Below are positions 19,734 to 28,883 of a stretch of 64,000 nucleotides of DNA, in pieces. How positions within the stretch are numbered: the stretch's first letter is position 1; each line of letters opens with the position of its first letter. The DNA is from Mesorhizobium sophorae (GTDB lineage Bacteria > Pseudomonadota > Alphaproteobacteria > Rhizobiales > Rhizobiaceae). The notes under the pieces were generated by a model. That model saw nothing but the letters and a program-made list of their open reading frames with translations, did not search any database and was not told the origin of the DNA. The translations under genes and the position numbers were made by a program. The stretch covers positions 1 through 64,000 of the forward strand of contig NZ_NNRI01000002.1 of the NCBI RefSeq assembly GCF_002270415.1, read 5' to 3'.

Positions 19734-19766
19734 AAAACCCGCAGGATCGCTCCCGCGGGTTTTTGG
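19734..19766. terminator. Bidirectional terminator between hppA and bamE
   Basis: AAAAACCCGC..GGA, a short loop, then TCC.GCGGGTTTTT. The A run and T run on either side let it work for both converging genes. It closely resembles the hppA terminator stem just upstream. Confidence 0.75.
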
Positions 19767-19813
19767 TCGCCTGAGATGGTGCTGCTCTCCTCGAGGGGAA
19801 GGCAGGTCTGAGA

Positions 19814-20341
19814 TCAGGGAGTGCCGCCGCCGGGGATGCCGGGGGCCAGCTTGCTGGCGCCGTTGATGATCTGGCTGAGGAAGTTCTGGTCCTTGCCGCC
19901 GGTCGGCGTGGTGCGCGAGACGAAGTCGAACACCTTGCCGTCCTTCAAGCCGTAATTGGCGATCTGAGTGACGCGACTGTCGGGGCCGAAATAGACCGCC
20001 AGCACATGCTGGTCAATGAGGTGCGGCTTGTCGAAGGCGACGTAGCGCTTGCGCGTCTGCGAAATGTAATAGAAGGCCTCGTTGTCGAAGGTCGCCGTCG
20101 TCGATGGCGTGCCGAGCGCCAGAAGCACCTGCTCGCGGCTCGATCCGACCGGAACCAGGTCGATCGCCTGCTGGTCGATCACATAACCCTGGGTGAGGGT
20201 TTCGCTCGGGCTGAGGTCACCGATCATCTTGGAGGTGTGGCAGGCGGACAGCGCCGAAACAATCACCAGTAGCGAGATCGCACCGGCGGGCCGGGACGAG
20301 AAAGTCGACTTGAAATTCAGCGCGCGCAACAACAACTCCAT
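19814..20341 (-). CDS. bamE: Outer membrane assembly factor BamE (SmpA/OmlA)
   Basis: A 175-residue lipoprotein of the BAM complex that inserts outer-membrane beta-barrels. The signal peptide ends in a lipobox (SALSAC), giving a lipidated Cys near residue 32. The SmpA/OmlA fold follows, with the family pattern TQGYVIDQQAIDLVPVGSSREQVLLALGTPS and FYYISQTRKRYVAF. The C-terminal extension (KDQNFLSQIINGASKLAPGIPGGGTP) is typical of alphaproteobacterial members. The start is the ATG at 20341; the open frame continues upstream but overlaps the divergent neighbour. It is transcribed opposite to the ubiquinol-cytochrome c chaperone gene, 102 bases away. Confidence 0.9.
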   Translation of the reverse strand: MELLLRALNFKSTFSSRPAGAISLLVIVSALSACHTSKMIGDLSPSETLTQGYVIDQQAIDLVPVGSSREQVLLALGTPSTTATFDNEAFYYISQTRKRYVAFDKPHLIDQHVLAVYFGPDSRVTQIANYGLKDGKVFDFVSRTTPTGGKDQNFLSQIINGASKLAPGIPGGGTP

Positions 20342-20443
20342 TAGCTGGCCGCAACTTGCGCTGGGCCGCAAAACCGGTAAACCAGCTTGCAGGCCGATGC
20401 AACAAGGCCACTTCAACAAACGGTCCCCGGGAGACCATCCCCA

Positions 20444-20986
20444 ATGTTCCAGCGCTTTTTTGGCCGCGAACGCCATGCCAACCGCGCTATCACCGAGGCG
20501 CTTTACGCACAAATCGTGGCGGCGGCGCGGCAGACTGTGTTTTATTCCCATTGGAATGTGCCCGATACGCCGCTTGGCCGCTTCGAGATGGTGTCGCTGC
20601 ACATGTTCCTGTTCCAGCACCGGTTGCGCGGCGAGGACGGCGTGGCGCAAGAGGTTGCGCAGGTGCTGATCGACGAGTTCTTCCTCGATGTCGATCATTC
20701 GCTGCGGGAATTGGGTATTGGCGATGTCGGCGTGCCCAAACGCATGAAAAAGCTGGCAAAAATGTTCTATGGCCGAACCGCCGCTTATGACGATGCCCTG
20801 GAAAGAAACGACTATGACGGGCTCACCGCGGCCCTTGCCCGCAATGTCCGGCCCGACACCGGCGCCTGGCCGGAAGCGTCGCTGCTGGCCAATTATGTCA
20901 CCGACGCCCGCGATCAGCTGGCCACCCAGCCATCCGAATCGATAGTCTCCGGCACGGTGGCGTTTCCCGTCGCCAACGGAGGTTGA
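20444..20986 (+). CDS. Ubiquinol-cytochrome c chaperone family protein
   Basis: A 180-residue cytosolic or membrane-associated protein of the CBP3/UQCC family, which helps assemble the cytochrome bc1 complex. Family features are ITEALYAQIVAAARQTVFY near the start, then LHMFLFQHRLRGE and LIDEFFLDVDHSLRELGIGDVGVPKRMKKL. The ATG at 20444 was preferred to the one at 20387 because conservation starts at MFQRFFGR. It is divergent from bamE and followed three bases later by the YceD-like gene, an arrangement common in rhizobia. Confidence 0.88.
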   Translation: MFQRFFGRERHANRAITEALYAQIVAAARQTVFYSHWNVPDTPLGRFEMVSLHMFLFQHRLRGEDGVAQEVAQVLIDEFFLDVDHSLRELGIGDVGVPKRMKKLAKMFYGRTAAYDDALERNDYDGLTAALARNVRPDTGAWPEASLLANYVTDARDQLATQPSESIVSGTVAFPVANGG

Positions 20987-20989
20987 TCG

Positions 20990-21538
20990 ATGAAACACAT
21001 TGACCCGCAAAGCCCGGTATCGTTCCGCGCAAACATCGCTCGTCTGCCGCAGAAGGGGTTGCCAGTGGTGATCGAGGCTGACGCCGCGCAGCGCGCGGCA
21101 CTGGCCGAGGAGCACGGGCTGCTTTCGGTCGAAGCCTATCGCGCCGAGCTTCTGGTGACGTCATGGAAGCGCAATGGCGTGAAGGTCAGCGGTCGCGTCG
21201 AAGCCGACATCACCCAGGCCTGCATCGTCACACTCGATCCTGTCGAAGCGCATATAGACGAGCCGGTCGAAGCGCTGTTGCTGCCAGAGGACTCCAAGCT
21301 CGGACGGCAGGGTTTCGATGACGGCGGCGAGATCCTGCTCGACGCGGACGGACCGGACGCTCCCGAAACATTTTCCGGCGACACGATCGATGTCGGGGCG
21401 CTCGCCGAGCAGTTCTTCGGACTGGCGATCGACCCATATCCGCGTAAGCAGGGCGCGTCTCTGGATGCCGGCGGCGAGAGCGAACCGGCGGAGAATGAAT
21501 TTCAGCAAAAACTGCGATCCTTGCTGGGAAAATCCTGA
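20990..21538 (+). CDS. yceD: YceD/DUF177 family protein
   Basis: A 182-residue protein with the DUF177 pattern GRVEADITQACIVTLDPVEAHI, where the single cysteine replaces the usual C..C..L zinc-like pair, and an acidic C-terminal half ending LAEQFFGLAIDPYPRK, the family's most conserved stretch. In bacteria and plastids YceD is linked to 23S rRNA accumulation and is usually encoded near rpmF and plsX. Here it is three bases after the chaperone gene and about 110 bases before plsX; rpmF is not present between them. Confidence 0.85.
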   Translation: MKHIDPQSPVSFRANIARLPQKGLPVVIEADAAQRAALAEEHGLLSVEAYRAELLVTSWKRNGVKVSGRVEADITQACIVTLDPVEAHIDEPVEALLLPEDSKLGRQGFDDGGEILLDADGPDAPETFSGDTIDVGALAEQFFGLAIDPYPRKQGASLDAGGESEPAENEFQQKLRSLLGKS

Positions 21539-21651
21539 AAACCACGCCCGCGACGGAAAAGTCGGTTGTGCGGCAGCCCAAAACCGCTATTTTCGCCGAA
21601 CCTTCGCGACCACTAAAGCGACCTGCCGCCTAACCGTGAGATGAATACCGC

Positions 21652-22722
21652 GTGATCAGGATTTCCATCGATGCCATGGGCGGCGATCACGGACCAGCCG
21701 TGGTCATTCCGGCGCTCATGACGGTCGCGACCCGCCGTCCCGACATCCGCTTCGTCATCTTCGGACGTGAAGAGGTGGTGCGCCCTGAACTGGCCAAATT
21801 CCCGAAGCTGGCCGAGATCAGTGAATTCTTCCACTGCGAGATCGCGGTCAGGATGGACGACAAGCCTAGCCAGGCGCTGCGCCACGGCCGCTGGAAGTCG
21901 TCGATGTGGAAGGCTGTCGAAGCGGTCAAGGCAGCGTCGGCGGACGCCTGCGTCTCCGCCGGCAATACCGGTGCGCTGATGGCGATGTCGAAATTCTGCC
22001 TGCGCACCATGGCCACCATCGAACGGCCGGCGATTGCAGCGCTCTGGCCGACGACACGTGGCGAAAGCGTGGTGCTCGACGTCGGCGCCACCATTGGTGC
22101 CGACGCCCATCAGCTTATTGATTTCGCCATTCTCGGCACCGGTATGGCGCGCTCTGTCTTCGGCATCACGCGACCGACGGTTGGCCTGCTCAATGTCGGG
22201 GTCGAGGAGATAAAGGGCCAGGAAGAGGTCAAGGAAGCGGGGCGCATGCTGCGCGAGGCCAACATGGCCTCGATGAATTATCATGGCTTTGTCGAAGGCG
22301 ACGATATCGGCAAGGGCACGGTCGACGTTGTGGTGACGGAGGGCTTCGCCGGCAATATCGCCCTGAAGACGGCCGAAGGAACGGCGCGCCAGATAGCGGG
22401 CTATCTGCGCGCCGCGATGAGCCGCACCCTGATGGCCAGGATAGGCTACGTCTTCGCCAAGGGCGCCTTCAACCGCTTGCGTGAAAAGATGGATGTCGGA
22501 CGCTCGAATGGTGGCGTTTTCCTGGGGCTGAACGGGATCGTTGTGAAGAGCCACGGCGGAGCCGATTCGGATGGTTTCGCCGCGGCGATCGAATTGGCCT
22601 ACGATATGGTTCGCAACAATCTGCTCGACCGCATCGAGGCGGATCTGGACCTGTTTCATGCGCGCAATCCGCATACTCAGACATCTAGGAAATCCGACGT
22701 CGTTATCGACGCAAAGGAATAG
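21652..22722 (+). CDS. plsX: Phosphate acyltransferase PlsX
   Basis: A 356-residue peripheral membrane enzyme that turns acyl-ACP into acyl-phosphate for phospholipid synthesis. The N-terminus [13 protein letters not shown] and the internal [28 protein letters not shown] and [14 protein letters not shown] are all family landmarks. It begins with GTG at 21652. It is followed by fabH after nine bases, as in most bacteria, so the two are co-transcribed and link phospholipid to fatty acid synthesis. Confidence 0.96.
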   Translation: MIRISIDAMGGDHGPAVVIPALMTVATRRPDIRFVIFGREEVVRPELAKFPKLAEISEFFHCEIAVRMDDKPSQALRHGRWKSSMWKAVEAVKAASADACVSAGNTGALMAMSKFCLRTMATIERPAIAALWPTTRGESVVLDVGATIGADAHQLIDFAILGTGMARSVFGITRPTVGLLNVGVEEIKGQEEVKEAGRMLREANMASMNYHGFVEGDDIGKGTVDVVVTEGFAGNIALKTAEGTARQIAGYLRAAMSRTLMARIGYVFAKGAFNRLREKMDVGRSNGGVFLGLNGIVVKSHGGADSDGFAAAIELAYDMVRNNLLDRIEADLDLFHARNPHTQTSRKSDVVIDAKE

Positions 22723-22731
22723 GAAAGAACT

Positions 22732-23703
22732 TTGATCAGATCAGTCGTGCGCGGCACGGGCGCCGCGCTGCCCCGCCGAATTATGAAGAATGCCGATTTC
22801 GAAGGCATGGTGGAAACCTCCGACGAATGGATCGCCCAGCGCACAGGCATCCGCCAGCGCCATATCGCCGGTGATGACGAGACGACAGCTTCGCTGGGTG
22901 AAGCGGCCGCGCGTGCCGCACTTGCCGACGCCGGGCTGACGCCCGCCGACATCGACGTGATCGTGCTGGCGACCTCGACGCCCAACAACACTTTTCCGGC
23001 CACCGCCGTCGAGATCCAGAACCGGCTCGGCATGCATCACGGTTTTGCTTTCGACATGCAGGCGGTCTGCTCCGGCTTCGTCTATGCGGTGACCACCGCT
23101 GATCTCTACATCCGTGGCGGCCTGGCCAGGCGCGTCCTGGTGATCGGCTCGGAAACGTTCTCGCGCATCCTCGATTGGAGCGACCGCTCGACCTGCGTGC
23201 TGTTCGGTGACGGCGCCGGTGCCGTGATCCTGGAGGCCGGCGAGGGGACTGGCGGGATCGCCGATCGTGGCGTTCTGGCGGCCAGCCTGCGCTCCGACGG
23301 CACCCACAAGGAGAAGCTCTTTGTCGATGGCGGGCCATCGACCACGGGCACGGTCGGCCATCTCAGGATGGAGGGCCGCGAAGTCTTCAAGCATGCGGTC
23401 GGGATGATCACCGACGTCATCGAGGCGACGTTCTCGCAGGCCGGCATATCGGCCGATGATCTCGACTGGTTCGTGCCGCATCAGGCCAATAAACGAATTA
23501 TTGACGCTTCCGCCAAGAAGCTCGGGATAGCCGAGCAAAAGGTGGTGGTGACGGTCGATTTGCACGGTAACACCTCGGCTGCTTCCGTGCCGCTGGCGCT
23601 GTCGGTGGCCGTCGCCGACGGCCGCATCAAGAAGGGCGCTCTCGTGCTTCTGGAGGCCATGGGGGGCGGCTTCACCTGGGGTGCTGTTCTGGTTCGCTGG
23701 TAA
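22732..23703 (+). CDS. fabH: Beta-ketoacyl-ACP synthase III
   Basis: A 323-residue condensing enzyme that starts fatty acid chains from acetyl-CoA and malonyl-ACP. The Cys-His-Asn triad is present: [10 protein letters not shown] (Cys near 113), VPHQANKRI and [19 protein letters not shown] near the N-terminus is also typical. It starts with TTG at 22732, backed by the ribosome-binding site AGGAAAG; no ATG gives the conserved N-terminus [12 protein letters not shown]. The rare start may lower its expression relative to plsX. Confidence 0.96.
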   Translation: MIRSVVRGTGAALPRRIMKNADFEGMVETSDEWIAQRTGIRQRHIAGDDETTASLGEAAARAALADAGLTPADIDVIVLATSTPNNTFPATAVEIQNRLGMHHGFAFDMQAVCSGFVYAVTTADLYIRGGLARRVLVIGSETFSRILDWSDRSTCVLFGDGAGAVILEAGEGTGGIADRGVLAASLRSDGTHKEKLFVDGGPSTTGTVGHLRMEGREVFKHAVGMITDVIEATFSQAGISADDLDWFVPHQANKRIIDASAKKLGIAEQKVVVTVDLHGNTSAASVPLALSVAVADGRIKKGALVLLEAMGGGFTWGAVLVRW

Positions 23704-23806
23704 GTGCCGAACGGTCCGGTTTCGGTCCTTGACCTTGCCGGATCAATTACTTAGGCTCTGCCGTTGTTGTGCCGAATTTAATGTTTTGAGCTGATGGGAC
23801 GGTCGC

Positions 23807-24130
23807 ATGGGGGGAAAGACACTTACGCGCGCCGACCTTGCCGAGGCTGTTTACCGGAAGGTCGGCTTATCGCGCACTGAATCGGCCGAACTTGTCGAAG
23901 CGGTGCTGGACGAGATATGCGAAGCGATCGTCCGTGGCGAGACGGTGAAGCTGTCGTCCTTCGCGACATTCCACGTCCGGTCCAAGAACGAGCGCATCGG
24001 CCGCAATCCCAAGACTGGCGAAGAGGTGCCGATCCTGCCGCGCCGGGTGATGACCTTCAAGTCGTCGAACGTACTGAAGAGCCGCATCTTGCGGTCCCAT
24101 CAAAGCGGCAAGGCCAAGGGCAGTAAGTAG
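23807..24130 (+). CDS. ihfA: Integration host factor, alpha subunit
   Basis: A 107-residue DNA-bending protein of the HU/IHF family. The sequence [33 protein letters not shown] forms the helical dimer part; the beta arm carries [17 protein letters not shown], with the intercalating proline in the GRNPKTG motif typical of IHF. The basic C-terminal tail ([11 protein letters not shown]) is longer than in enterobacteria. It lies about 100 bases after fabH and before the MerR-type regulator, a gene order widely kept in alphaproteobacteria. Confidence 0.93.
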   Translation: MGGKTLTRADLAEAVYRKVGLSRTESAELVEAVLDEICEAIVRGETVKLSSFATFHVRSKNERIGRNPKTGEEVPILPRRVMTFKSSNVLKSRILRSHQSGKAKGSK

Positions 24131-24261
24131 CCTCGCTCGGCTCAGCGGTTGAAAACGGCGCCGCGCCATGACGCCGGGCTTGAATATTGTTTCACAAACC
24201 GCTGAAATAAGGTTCGATTCGGCAGGTAGGCCGGATCATCGTCCAGCGTGAGGATTCGCCC

Positions 24262-24801
24262 ATGGACAAGAGCCCCGACGCCTTTCGTACCATCAGCGAG
24301 GTCGCCGAAGATCTCGACCTGCCGCAGCATGTGCTGCGCTTCTGGGAAACGCGTTTCAACCAGATCAAGCCGATGAAGCGCGGTGGCGGCCGCCGTTACT
24401 ACCGGCCGCAGGATGTCGAACTGATCAAGGGCATCCGCCATATGCTCTACGACCAAGGCTACACCATTAAGGGCGTGCAGAAGCTGCTGCGCGAGAACGG
24501 CAATCATTTCCTGGTCGCCATCGGCAATGGTGACATGGCCGCCGTCGAGGCGATCTCGCAGCGCCGGCAGGCCGATCAAGTGCCGTTGACGCCCGCGGCA
24601 CAGCCGCGCGGCATGGATGATGAACTGGTTGGCCAGCCGCGCGTCAAACCCAGCCGCCGCTTTTTCGGCCTGGGCAAGAGCGACGAGGACGGTCCGGTTC
24701 AGCCGGACGCTTCGAAACTCTCGCGCGACAATCGCGCGTTGCTGCAGGAAGCGCTGTTCGACCTCCTGGAATGCAAGCGACTGCTCGATCAGGTGCGCTG
24801 A
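24262..24801 (+). CDS. MerR-family transcriptional regulator
   Basis: A 179-residue DNA-binding protein. The N-terminal MerR helix-turn-helix reads [25 protein letters not shown], followed by the wing [41 protein letters not shown]. No metal-binding cysteines of the classic MerR sensors are seen. The region after about residue 110 is not conserved-looking, with a Pro/Arg-rich linker and a short C-terminal helix ([19 protein letters not shown]). It is the last gene of the conserved plsX-fabH-ihfA block; what it regulates cannot be read from here. Confidence 0.88.
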   Translation: MDKSPDAFRTISEVAEDLDLPQHVLRFWETRFNQIKPMKRGGGRRYYRPQDVELIKGIRHMLYDQGYTIKGVQKLLRENGNHFLVAIGNGDMAAVEAISQRRQADQVPLTPAAQPRGMDDELVGQPRVKPSRRFFGLGKSDEDGPVQPDASKLSRDNRALLQEALFDLLECKRLLDQVR

Positions 24802-24892
24802 CCGCCAACAGAGCACGTGGGGCCGGTCGAAAACCGGAACCCGCCTTGGCGTGAGGCGTTACGTTTCCTTCTGCAATTGAAGGAAACACGTC

Positions 24893-25195
24893 ATGGCATC
24901 ATATTCGACCCTCTCGGACATCGACCTCGACAGGCAGGTCGCGGCTCTCACCAGGGAATTGGCTAGCCTGAGGAAGGCGGTGTCCAGGCGCGGCGGCGCC
25001 TATTACGAAGACGGTCGCGATGCGGCGCTCGACACCTATGCCGATCTCGCAGGACGTCTGCGGGATGCGATGCCGGCCATCCGCAAGCAGGGCAGGGTCA
25101 TCGAGAAATCGGCCCGCGACCATCCGGCGGCAGCCGCCGCGGTCGGCCTTGTGGTGGTCGGTCTCGTTGCCAGCCTGCTGTTCAGCCGGCGCTGA
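24893..25195 (+). CDS. Small membrane-anchored protein, ElaB/YqjD-like
   Basis: A 100-residue protein with an amphipathic, probably coiled-coil N-terminal part (LDRQVAALTRELASLRKAVSRRG), a charged middle (residues 40-75) and one C-terminal membrane segment (AAAAAVGLVVVGLVASLLF) followed by RR. This plan matches the ElaB/YqjD/DUF883 tail-anchored proteins that bind stationary-phase ribosomes in E. coli. That match is by architecture only. The ribosome-binding site (GGAAACA) is modest. It stands alone between the conserved fabH block and the accessory region. Confidence 0.7.
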   Translation: MASYSTLSDIDLDRQVAALTRELASLRKAVSRRGGAYYEDGRDAALDTYADLAGRLRDAMPAIRKQGRVIEKSARDHPAAAAAVGLVVVGLVASLLFSRR

Positions 25196-25273
25196 ATCGT
25201 ATCGCACTGCCACGAGAAGAACAGCCTTGAACAAGAAACCAAGGCCGGTCTTCTCGTTGGCAGTCTGGGTTGC

Positions 25274-25474
25274 CTAGGCCTTCTTCATGTCGTGGTGATG
25301 ATGATGGTAGTGATGATGGTAATGATGGCGGTGATGGACAGGATGGTAGGGATGATGATGGTGGTCATGATGCTTTGCCATCGGGGCTGCATCCGCACTC
25401 GTCGCGCCGATCACCGGCACCGTGAAAGCAAGTGCAACCGCAAGCCCGAGGGCCGAGAGGAGGGACGTCTTCAT
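25274..25474 (-). CDS. Histidine-rich exported peptide
   Basis: A 66-residue protein with a clear signal peptide (MKTSLLSALGLAVALAFTVPVIG...ADAAP; cleavage near residue 30). The mature part, only about 36 residues, is made largely of histidines with a few Tyr and Pro, interrupted as HH-Y-HH units and ending DMKKA. Such a stretch would be expected to bind Zn2+, Ni2+, Cu2+ or Co2+ in the periplasm. I do not recognise a named family. It is transcribed away from the ElaB-like gene; no metal-responsive operator was recognised ahead of it. Confidence 0.68.
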   Translation of the reverse strand: MKTSLLSALGLAVALAFTVPVIGATSADAAPMAKHHDHHHHPYHPVHHRHHYHHHYHHHHHDMKKA

Positions 25475-25665
25475 GGGTCGTTTTCCTTTTTTGGCATGTC
25501 AATCGAGTCGATGACCCGATCGCCGCGAATGGGATTACGCTCCTGAATTTTTTCCTCGATATTTCCCGATGGTAGAATCTTGTTTCTCGACTGTTTCTAC
25601 GCAAACCGGGCGTCCACCATCATCATCGCCAGGGCCGAAAGGCCATGGTTTGACGCCTTTTTTGC

Positions 25666-26280
25666 CTACATTGGCGGGGCCACGCCGTTGTTTCCGACGA
25701 CGACGCGGCCGGAGCTCAGCGTGCCGTCAGCCTCACGCTCAGCGGTGACGACGACCGTCGCACCTGGCTTGAGGTCGGTCGGCGTGGCCGGCGCAAAGGT
25801 CACGACAGGTGTGGTGTCAGGTATCGATATCTTCTTCGTCTGCCCATTGTCATAGGTCAGCGTGACGGCTCGGCCGTTTATGTCGGTGACGTCGGCCACG
25901 GTGCCGTTGGTCATGCGGCTGTTTGGCTGCAGGTCCCAGGGGCGGTCGCCCTCGCCGGTGCCTTTCAAAGCGGCCGGAAAGATCACCACCTCCAGCGCGC
26001 CGCTGCCGCCATCGGCTTTCGATACGGAGGCTATGCCAAGGAAATCGCCTTGCTTGATGTCCTTCACGGATGCGTTGGCGACGCCCGATATCTTCCAGCC
26101 GGCATTGAGCTTGATGGCGGAGGTATCGCCTTGGCGGGTTTTCACGGTGAGCAGCGATGGCTCGAAGCTGGCCACAGTGCCGCGCACGCGCAGCGTGTCC
26201 GCCGCTTGAGCACCGCCGACACCGGCAGCGGAAAGGCTGGAAATCGTGCCGAGCACGACGATGAGTGTCTTCAAGTTCAT
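25666..26280 (-). CDS. Exported protein with DUF5666-like repeats
   Basis: A 204-residue protein with a signal peptide (MNLKTLIVVLGTISSLSAAGVGGAQA). The mature part is beta-rich and seems to contain two or three small OB-like units, each of the form xVRGTVASFEPSLLTVKTRQGD ... GTVADVTDINGRAVTLTYDNGQTKKISIPD, the style of DUF5666 domains. Function is unknown for that family. A few hundred bases separate it from the histidine-rich peptide on the same strand, so joint expression is possible. The start at 26280 is supported by AAGGATC upstream. Confidence 0.7.
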   Translation of the reverse strand: MNLKTLIVVLGTISSLSAAGVGGAQAADTLRVRGTVASFEPSLLTVKTRQGDTSAIKLNAGWKISGVANASVKDIKQGDFLGIASVSKADGGSGALEVVIFPAALKGTGEGDRPWDLQPNSRMTNGTVADVTDINGRAVTLTYDNGQTKKISIPDTTPVVTFAPATPTDLKPGATVVVTAEREADGTLSSGRVVVGNNGVAPPM

Positions 26281-26564
26281 TGCAGAGATCCTTCCGGGAA
26301 CGGCTGGCTGGAACCGGATGGTTTTCAGGCCAGCGACTCAGGAAATAACGAACTGGCGCGGCGAAACTGCCGGACAAAGCGCGGTTGCACGGTCAAAACA
26401 ACTTGATCGAGATGTGCGCGCGGCCCGGCCGCGCAAGCCGCCTGCTTCACGATAGCGTGACGGTCAGATTGGCACTTGGCAAATCACTGGCGAGCGGGCA
26501 TGTTCCCGATCGTCTCAGGCAACTTCGTCATTTCATCAAACTCTTTCAGCTTACGGAGTTGCCA

Positions 26565-26849
26565 ATGCCCAACACTGCAAAAAGCGAAGCCCTCTCCGAA
26601 TCGGTAGCCAATGAGATCGGGCCGGATTACAGCACCCTCAGAGCGATGCGGGAGACCCGCGGCTACAGTGTGGAAAAGCTTTCCCTGACATGCGGTCTGG
26701 CTGCCGACGAGATTGAGGATATCGAGAGCGGTAAGGTGACCGATCCGTCGAAGCTGCGTCGTATTGTGTCCGCGCTTCGACTTCCCCAGGACGCTTTGAT
26801 CGCTTCGGCTGTGCACACGCCGGCCGCGCAAGGTCGATCCCTGGCATAG
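26565..26849 (+). CDS. Small XRE-family helix-turn-helix protein
   Basis: A 94-residue protein. The central part (residues 20-75) has a Cro/C1-type helix-turn-helix: LRAMRETRGYSVEKLSLTCGLAADEIEDIESGKVTDPSKLRRIVSAL. The N- and C-terminal tails are short and unconserved. The ATG at 26565 has a fair ribosome-binding site (ACGGAGT). A very strong terminator follows it. A decayed partial copy of this gene, fused to part of ybaK, lies 2.3 kb downstream. Its target is unknown; small solitary XRE proteins are common in accessory regions. Confidence 0.75.
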   Translation: MPNTAKSEALSESVANEIGPDYSTLRAMRETRGYSVEKLSLTCGLAADEIEDIESGKVTDPSKLRRIVSALRLPQDALIASAVHTPAAQGRSLA

Positions 26850-26871
26850 TTCAACATCAGGCATGCCCGAC

Positions 26872-26907
26872 AACCCGCCAAGGAATAGCCTTGGCGGGTT
26901 TGTTTTT
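26872..26907 (+). terminator. Terminator after the XRE gene
   Basis: A perfect 12-pair stem (AACCCGCCAAGG with CCTTGGCGGGTT), loop AATAG, then TGTTTTT. It separates the XRE gene from ybaK. Confidence 0.88.
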
Positions 26908-27022
26908 GGGGTGCGGCAGCCGCCCTGCGGCAGCCGGGGCTTGCCGATTTGTATGCCGCACGTGTTTATACGCGCGGCGATCTGATCCGCTGTCCATCAG
27001 TCCTGAACTATGGGTTTTCAAT

Positions 27023-27481
27023 ATGAGCCTGGAATCCGTTCGTGCCTTCTTCGCCGCTCACGCGCCCGACATCGAAGTCATCGAGACGGAAGCGAGCTCG
27101 GCAACGGTGGCACTGGCGGCGGAGGCGCATGGCGTGCTGCCGGCGCAGATCGCCAAGACGATCTGCCTGCGCGTCGGCGATCGCACCATGCTGGTGGTGA
27201 CCAGCGGCATCGCCAGGCTGGATAACCGCAAGTGCAAGGACCAGTTCGGCGGCAAGCCGCGCATGCTCGACGCCGCGGAGGTTATCGAAGCAACCAGCCA
27301 CCCGGTCGGCGGTGTCTGTCCCTTCGGCCTGCCGGCGCCGCTGCCGGTCTACTGCGACATGTCACTGCGCGAATTCGACGAGGTCGTGCCCGCCGCCGGC
27401 GCCACCAACGCCGCCGTGCGGCTCGGCCCGCAGCGCATGGTCGATCTCATTGGCGCCGAATGGGTCGATGTCTGCCAATAG
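27023..27481 (+). CDS. ybaK: YbaK/EbsC-type aminoacyl-tRNA deacylase
   Basis: A 152-residue protein of the YbaK/ProX editing family, which hydrolyses mischarged tRNAs; the best known members clear Cys-tRNA(Pro) or Ala-tRNA(Pro). Family features are the N-terminal SATVALAAEAHGVLPAQIAKTICLRVGDR with the catalytic lysine in the AKT motif, LDNRKCKDQFGGKPRMLDAAEV, and HPVGGVCPFGLPAPLPVYCDMSL. A tRNA-Pro gene lies 1.9 kb downstream. The ATG at 27023 gives the usual family length. A truncated copy of its 3' half is part of the fused remnant that ends at 29273. Confidence 0.9.
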   Translation: MSLESVRAFFAAHAPDIEVIETEASSATVALAAEAHGVLPAQIAKTICLRVGDRTMLVVTSGIARLDNRKCKDQFGGKPRMLDAAEVIEATSHPVGGVCPFGLPAPLPVYCDMSLREFDEVVPAAGATNAAVRLGPQRMVDLIGAEWVDVCQ

Positions 27482-27516
27482 CGATCGAGCGATGCTTTGC
27501 ACCGCGCTGCGTCTGG

Positions 27517-28344
27517 TTATCGGAATTGGAGTTGCACCGGCTTCAAGGCTATCCCGCGGACGTCTGTAGTCCAGGTTTCGCCTGCCATCGCCGGCATCGC
27601 CTCGGTGAGCGTGCCGGTCGTGATGATTTCGCCGGCTTGCAACGGGTCGCTCGAGGAATTGGCTGCGATTTCCACCAGAAGAAAGCGAAATGCCTTGAAG
27701 GGGCTTCCCAGCACGCTGGCGCCGCCGCCGCTCCGCATCAAGCCGTCACCGCGCTCGATCGTGATCGTAAAACTTGACAGCTGATCGGCCCAGATCGCCG
27801 GATTTTCCGTTATCAACTGCCGATCACCAATCAACAGCTTGGCATGTACGCCATAGGCGGCCACGGCGTCGGCGGCTGTGAAAACCCACCCTGGAAAGAT
27901 CGAATGAACGATCTCGAAGCCAAGCGCAATCCAGTCGACACAGCCGACAAGTTCATCCTCGCTCATGGAGACATCTGGAACCCTCCCCAGATGCAAGATG
28001 ATTTCCGGTTCAATGCGTGGCTCGGCCAGGCCCGCCAACGAGTACATTCCGCCGTTCTCCGGCAGATCGCCGACTGTGCTGTCGAACATGTAGTTCCAGA
28101 TTGGCCCCGAAATGCCATAGCCGCTCCAGACGGAGCGGTTGGTGAAGCCGATTTTGCGGCCGACGACCTTCTCGCCTCTGGCGCCCCGTACCGCGCGAAC
28201 GCTCGCGGCGACGTCGTATCCATCTGTAAGGCCGAATTGGGGAAAGCGGCTGGAAAAGGTCGGGACCTGTCGTCCCGTACCGAGAAGGGCGATTGCCTCC
28301 TGGGCAATCCGATCAAGCATTTGGGCCCGCTTCCGCAGCGTCAT
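27517..28344 (-). CDS. Hydratase/decarboxylase of the 2-oxopent-4-enoate hydratase family
   Basis: A 275-residue protein of the fumarylacetoacetase/MhpD superfamily, whose members act in ring-cleavage pathways on 2-oxo-enoates. Metal-binding landmarks are VVGRKIGFTNRSVW and the E-x-E site in AEPRIEPEIILHLG, followed by VDWIALGFEIVHSIFPGW. The C-terminal LGSPFKAFRFLLVE replaces the usual LG.P..A..WL. The substrate cannot be deduced because no other aromatic catabolic gene is nearby. It lies between the intact XRE-ybaK pair and the decayed copy, pointing towards ybaK with 35 bases between their ends. Confidence 0.8.
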   Translation of the reverse strand: MTLRKRAQMLDRIAQEAIALLGTGRQVPTFSSRFPQFGLTDGYDVAASVRAVRGARGEKVVGRKIGFTNRSVWSGYGISGPIWNYMFDSTVGDLPENGGMYSLAGLAEPRIEPEIILHLGRVPDVSMSEDELVGCVDWIALGFEIVHSIFPGWVFTAADAVAAYGVHAKLLIGDRQLITENPAIWADQLSSFTITIERGDGLMRSGGGASVLGSPFKAFRFLLVEIAANSSSDPLQAGEIITTGTLTEAMPAMAGETWTTDVRGIALKPVQLQFR

Positions 28345-28474
28345 GATCTCATTGTATCAGCGGCGGGGAAATTGGATACGGATGCTCCCGAATGATGTCC
28401 CCGACGCGACTTTGGTGAAGCTTCGCGATCGGTTCGGCCCCGACGCGCCGGCAAATCCCGGCGCGAGGAGCATG

Positions 28475-28864
28475 TCACCAGCCCCGATTTTCGTTGAGCC
28501 AGTATGCACCAAAACAGCCGAATTGGGATGGGAGACCAAGGCGCCGTTTGGCATCAAATTCCATCTCCGATAGAGACCAGGATGAGTTGTTCTCGGTCAC
28601 ATTGGGCACGATGGTGTACCCATCCTCCACCAATATCAGTCTCATTTCCTGGAAGTGCCTTTTGAAGCCGCTCTCAATTTGGCTTCTCGGATAGCGTCGA
28701 CCTTGCAAGCAAGCTCGCCTCAGAATGTCGGAATACATCTGGGTGCTGACAACTCTCAAAGTTTCTTCGGAGATCGGCTTGTAAGGTAGGCCCTCCTCGG
28801 ACCAGCATTCTCCTGCCGACGCCACCAGCATCGCGGCCAACTGGCTTGCCAAGAACCTCTCCAC
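28475..28864 (-). CDS. Hypothetical protein
   Basis: A 129-residue protein, mixed helical, with two cysteines in its first half (GECWSEEG, RRACLQG) and an aromatic C-terminal end (FGCFGAYWLNENRGW). There is no signal peptide or membrane segment. I do not recognise the family. Its base composition is noticeably less GC-rich than the core genes, pointing to transfer. A near-perfect 22-bp palindrome lies about 20 bases upstream of the start and may be its operator. Confidence 0.45.
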   Translation of the reverse strand: MERFLASQLAAMLVASAGECWSEEGLPYKPISEETLRVVSTQMYSDILRRACLQGRRYPRSQIESGFKRHFQEMRLILVEDGYTIVPNVTENNSSWSLSEMEFDAKRRLGLPSQFGCFGAYWLNENRGW

Positions 28865-28883
28865 CTTCGGCCCTTCCGACTAT

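Noticed and set aside
28139..28573. A 144-codon plus-strand frame over the hydratase-like gene
   Set aside because: It overlaps the minus-strand hydratase-like gene, has no usual start context and no family features.
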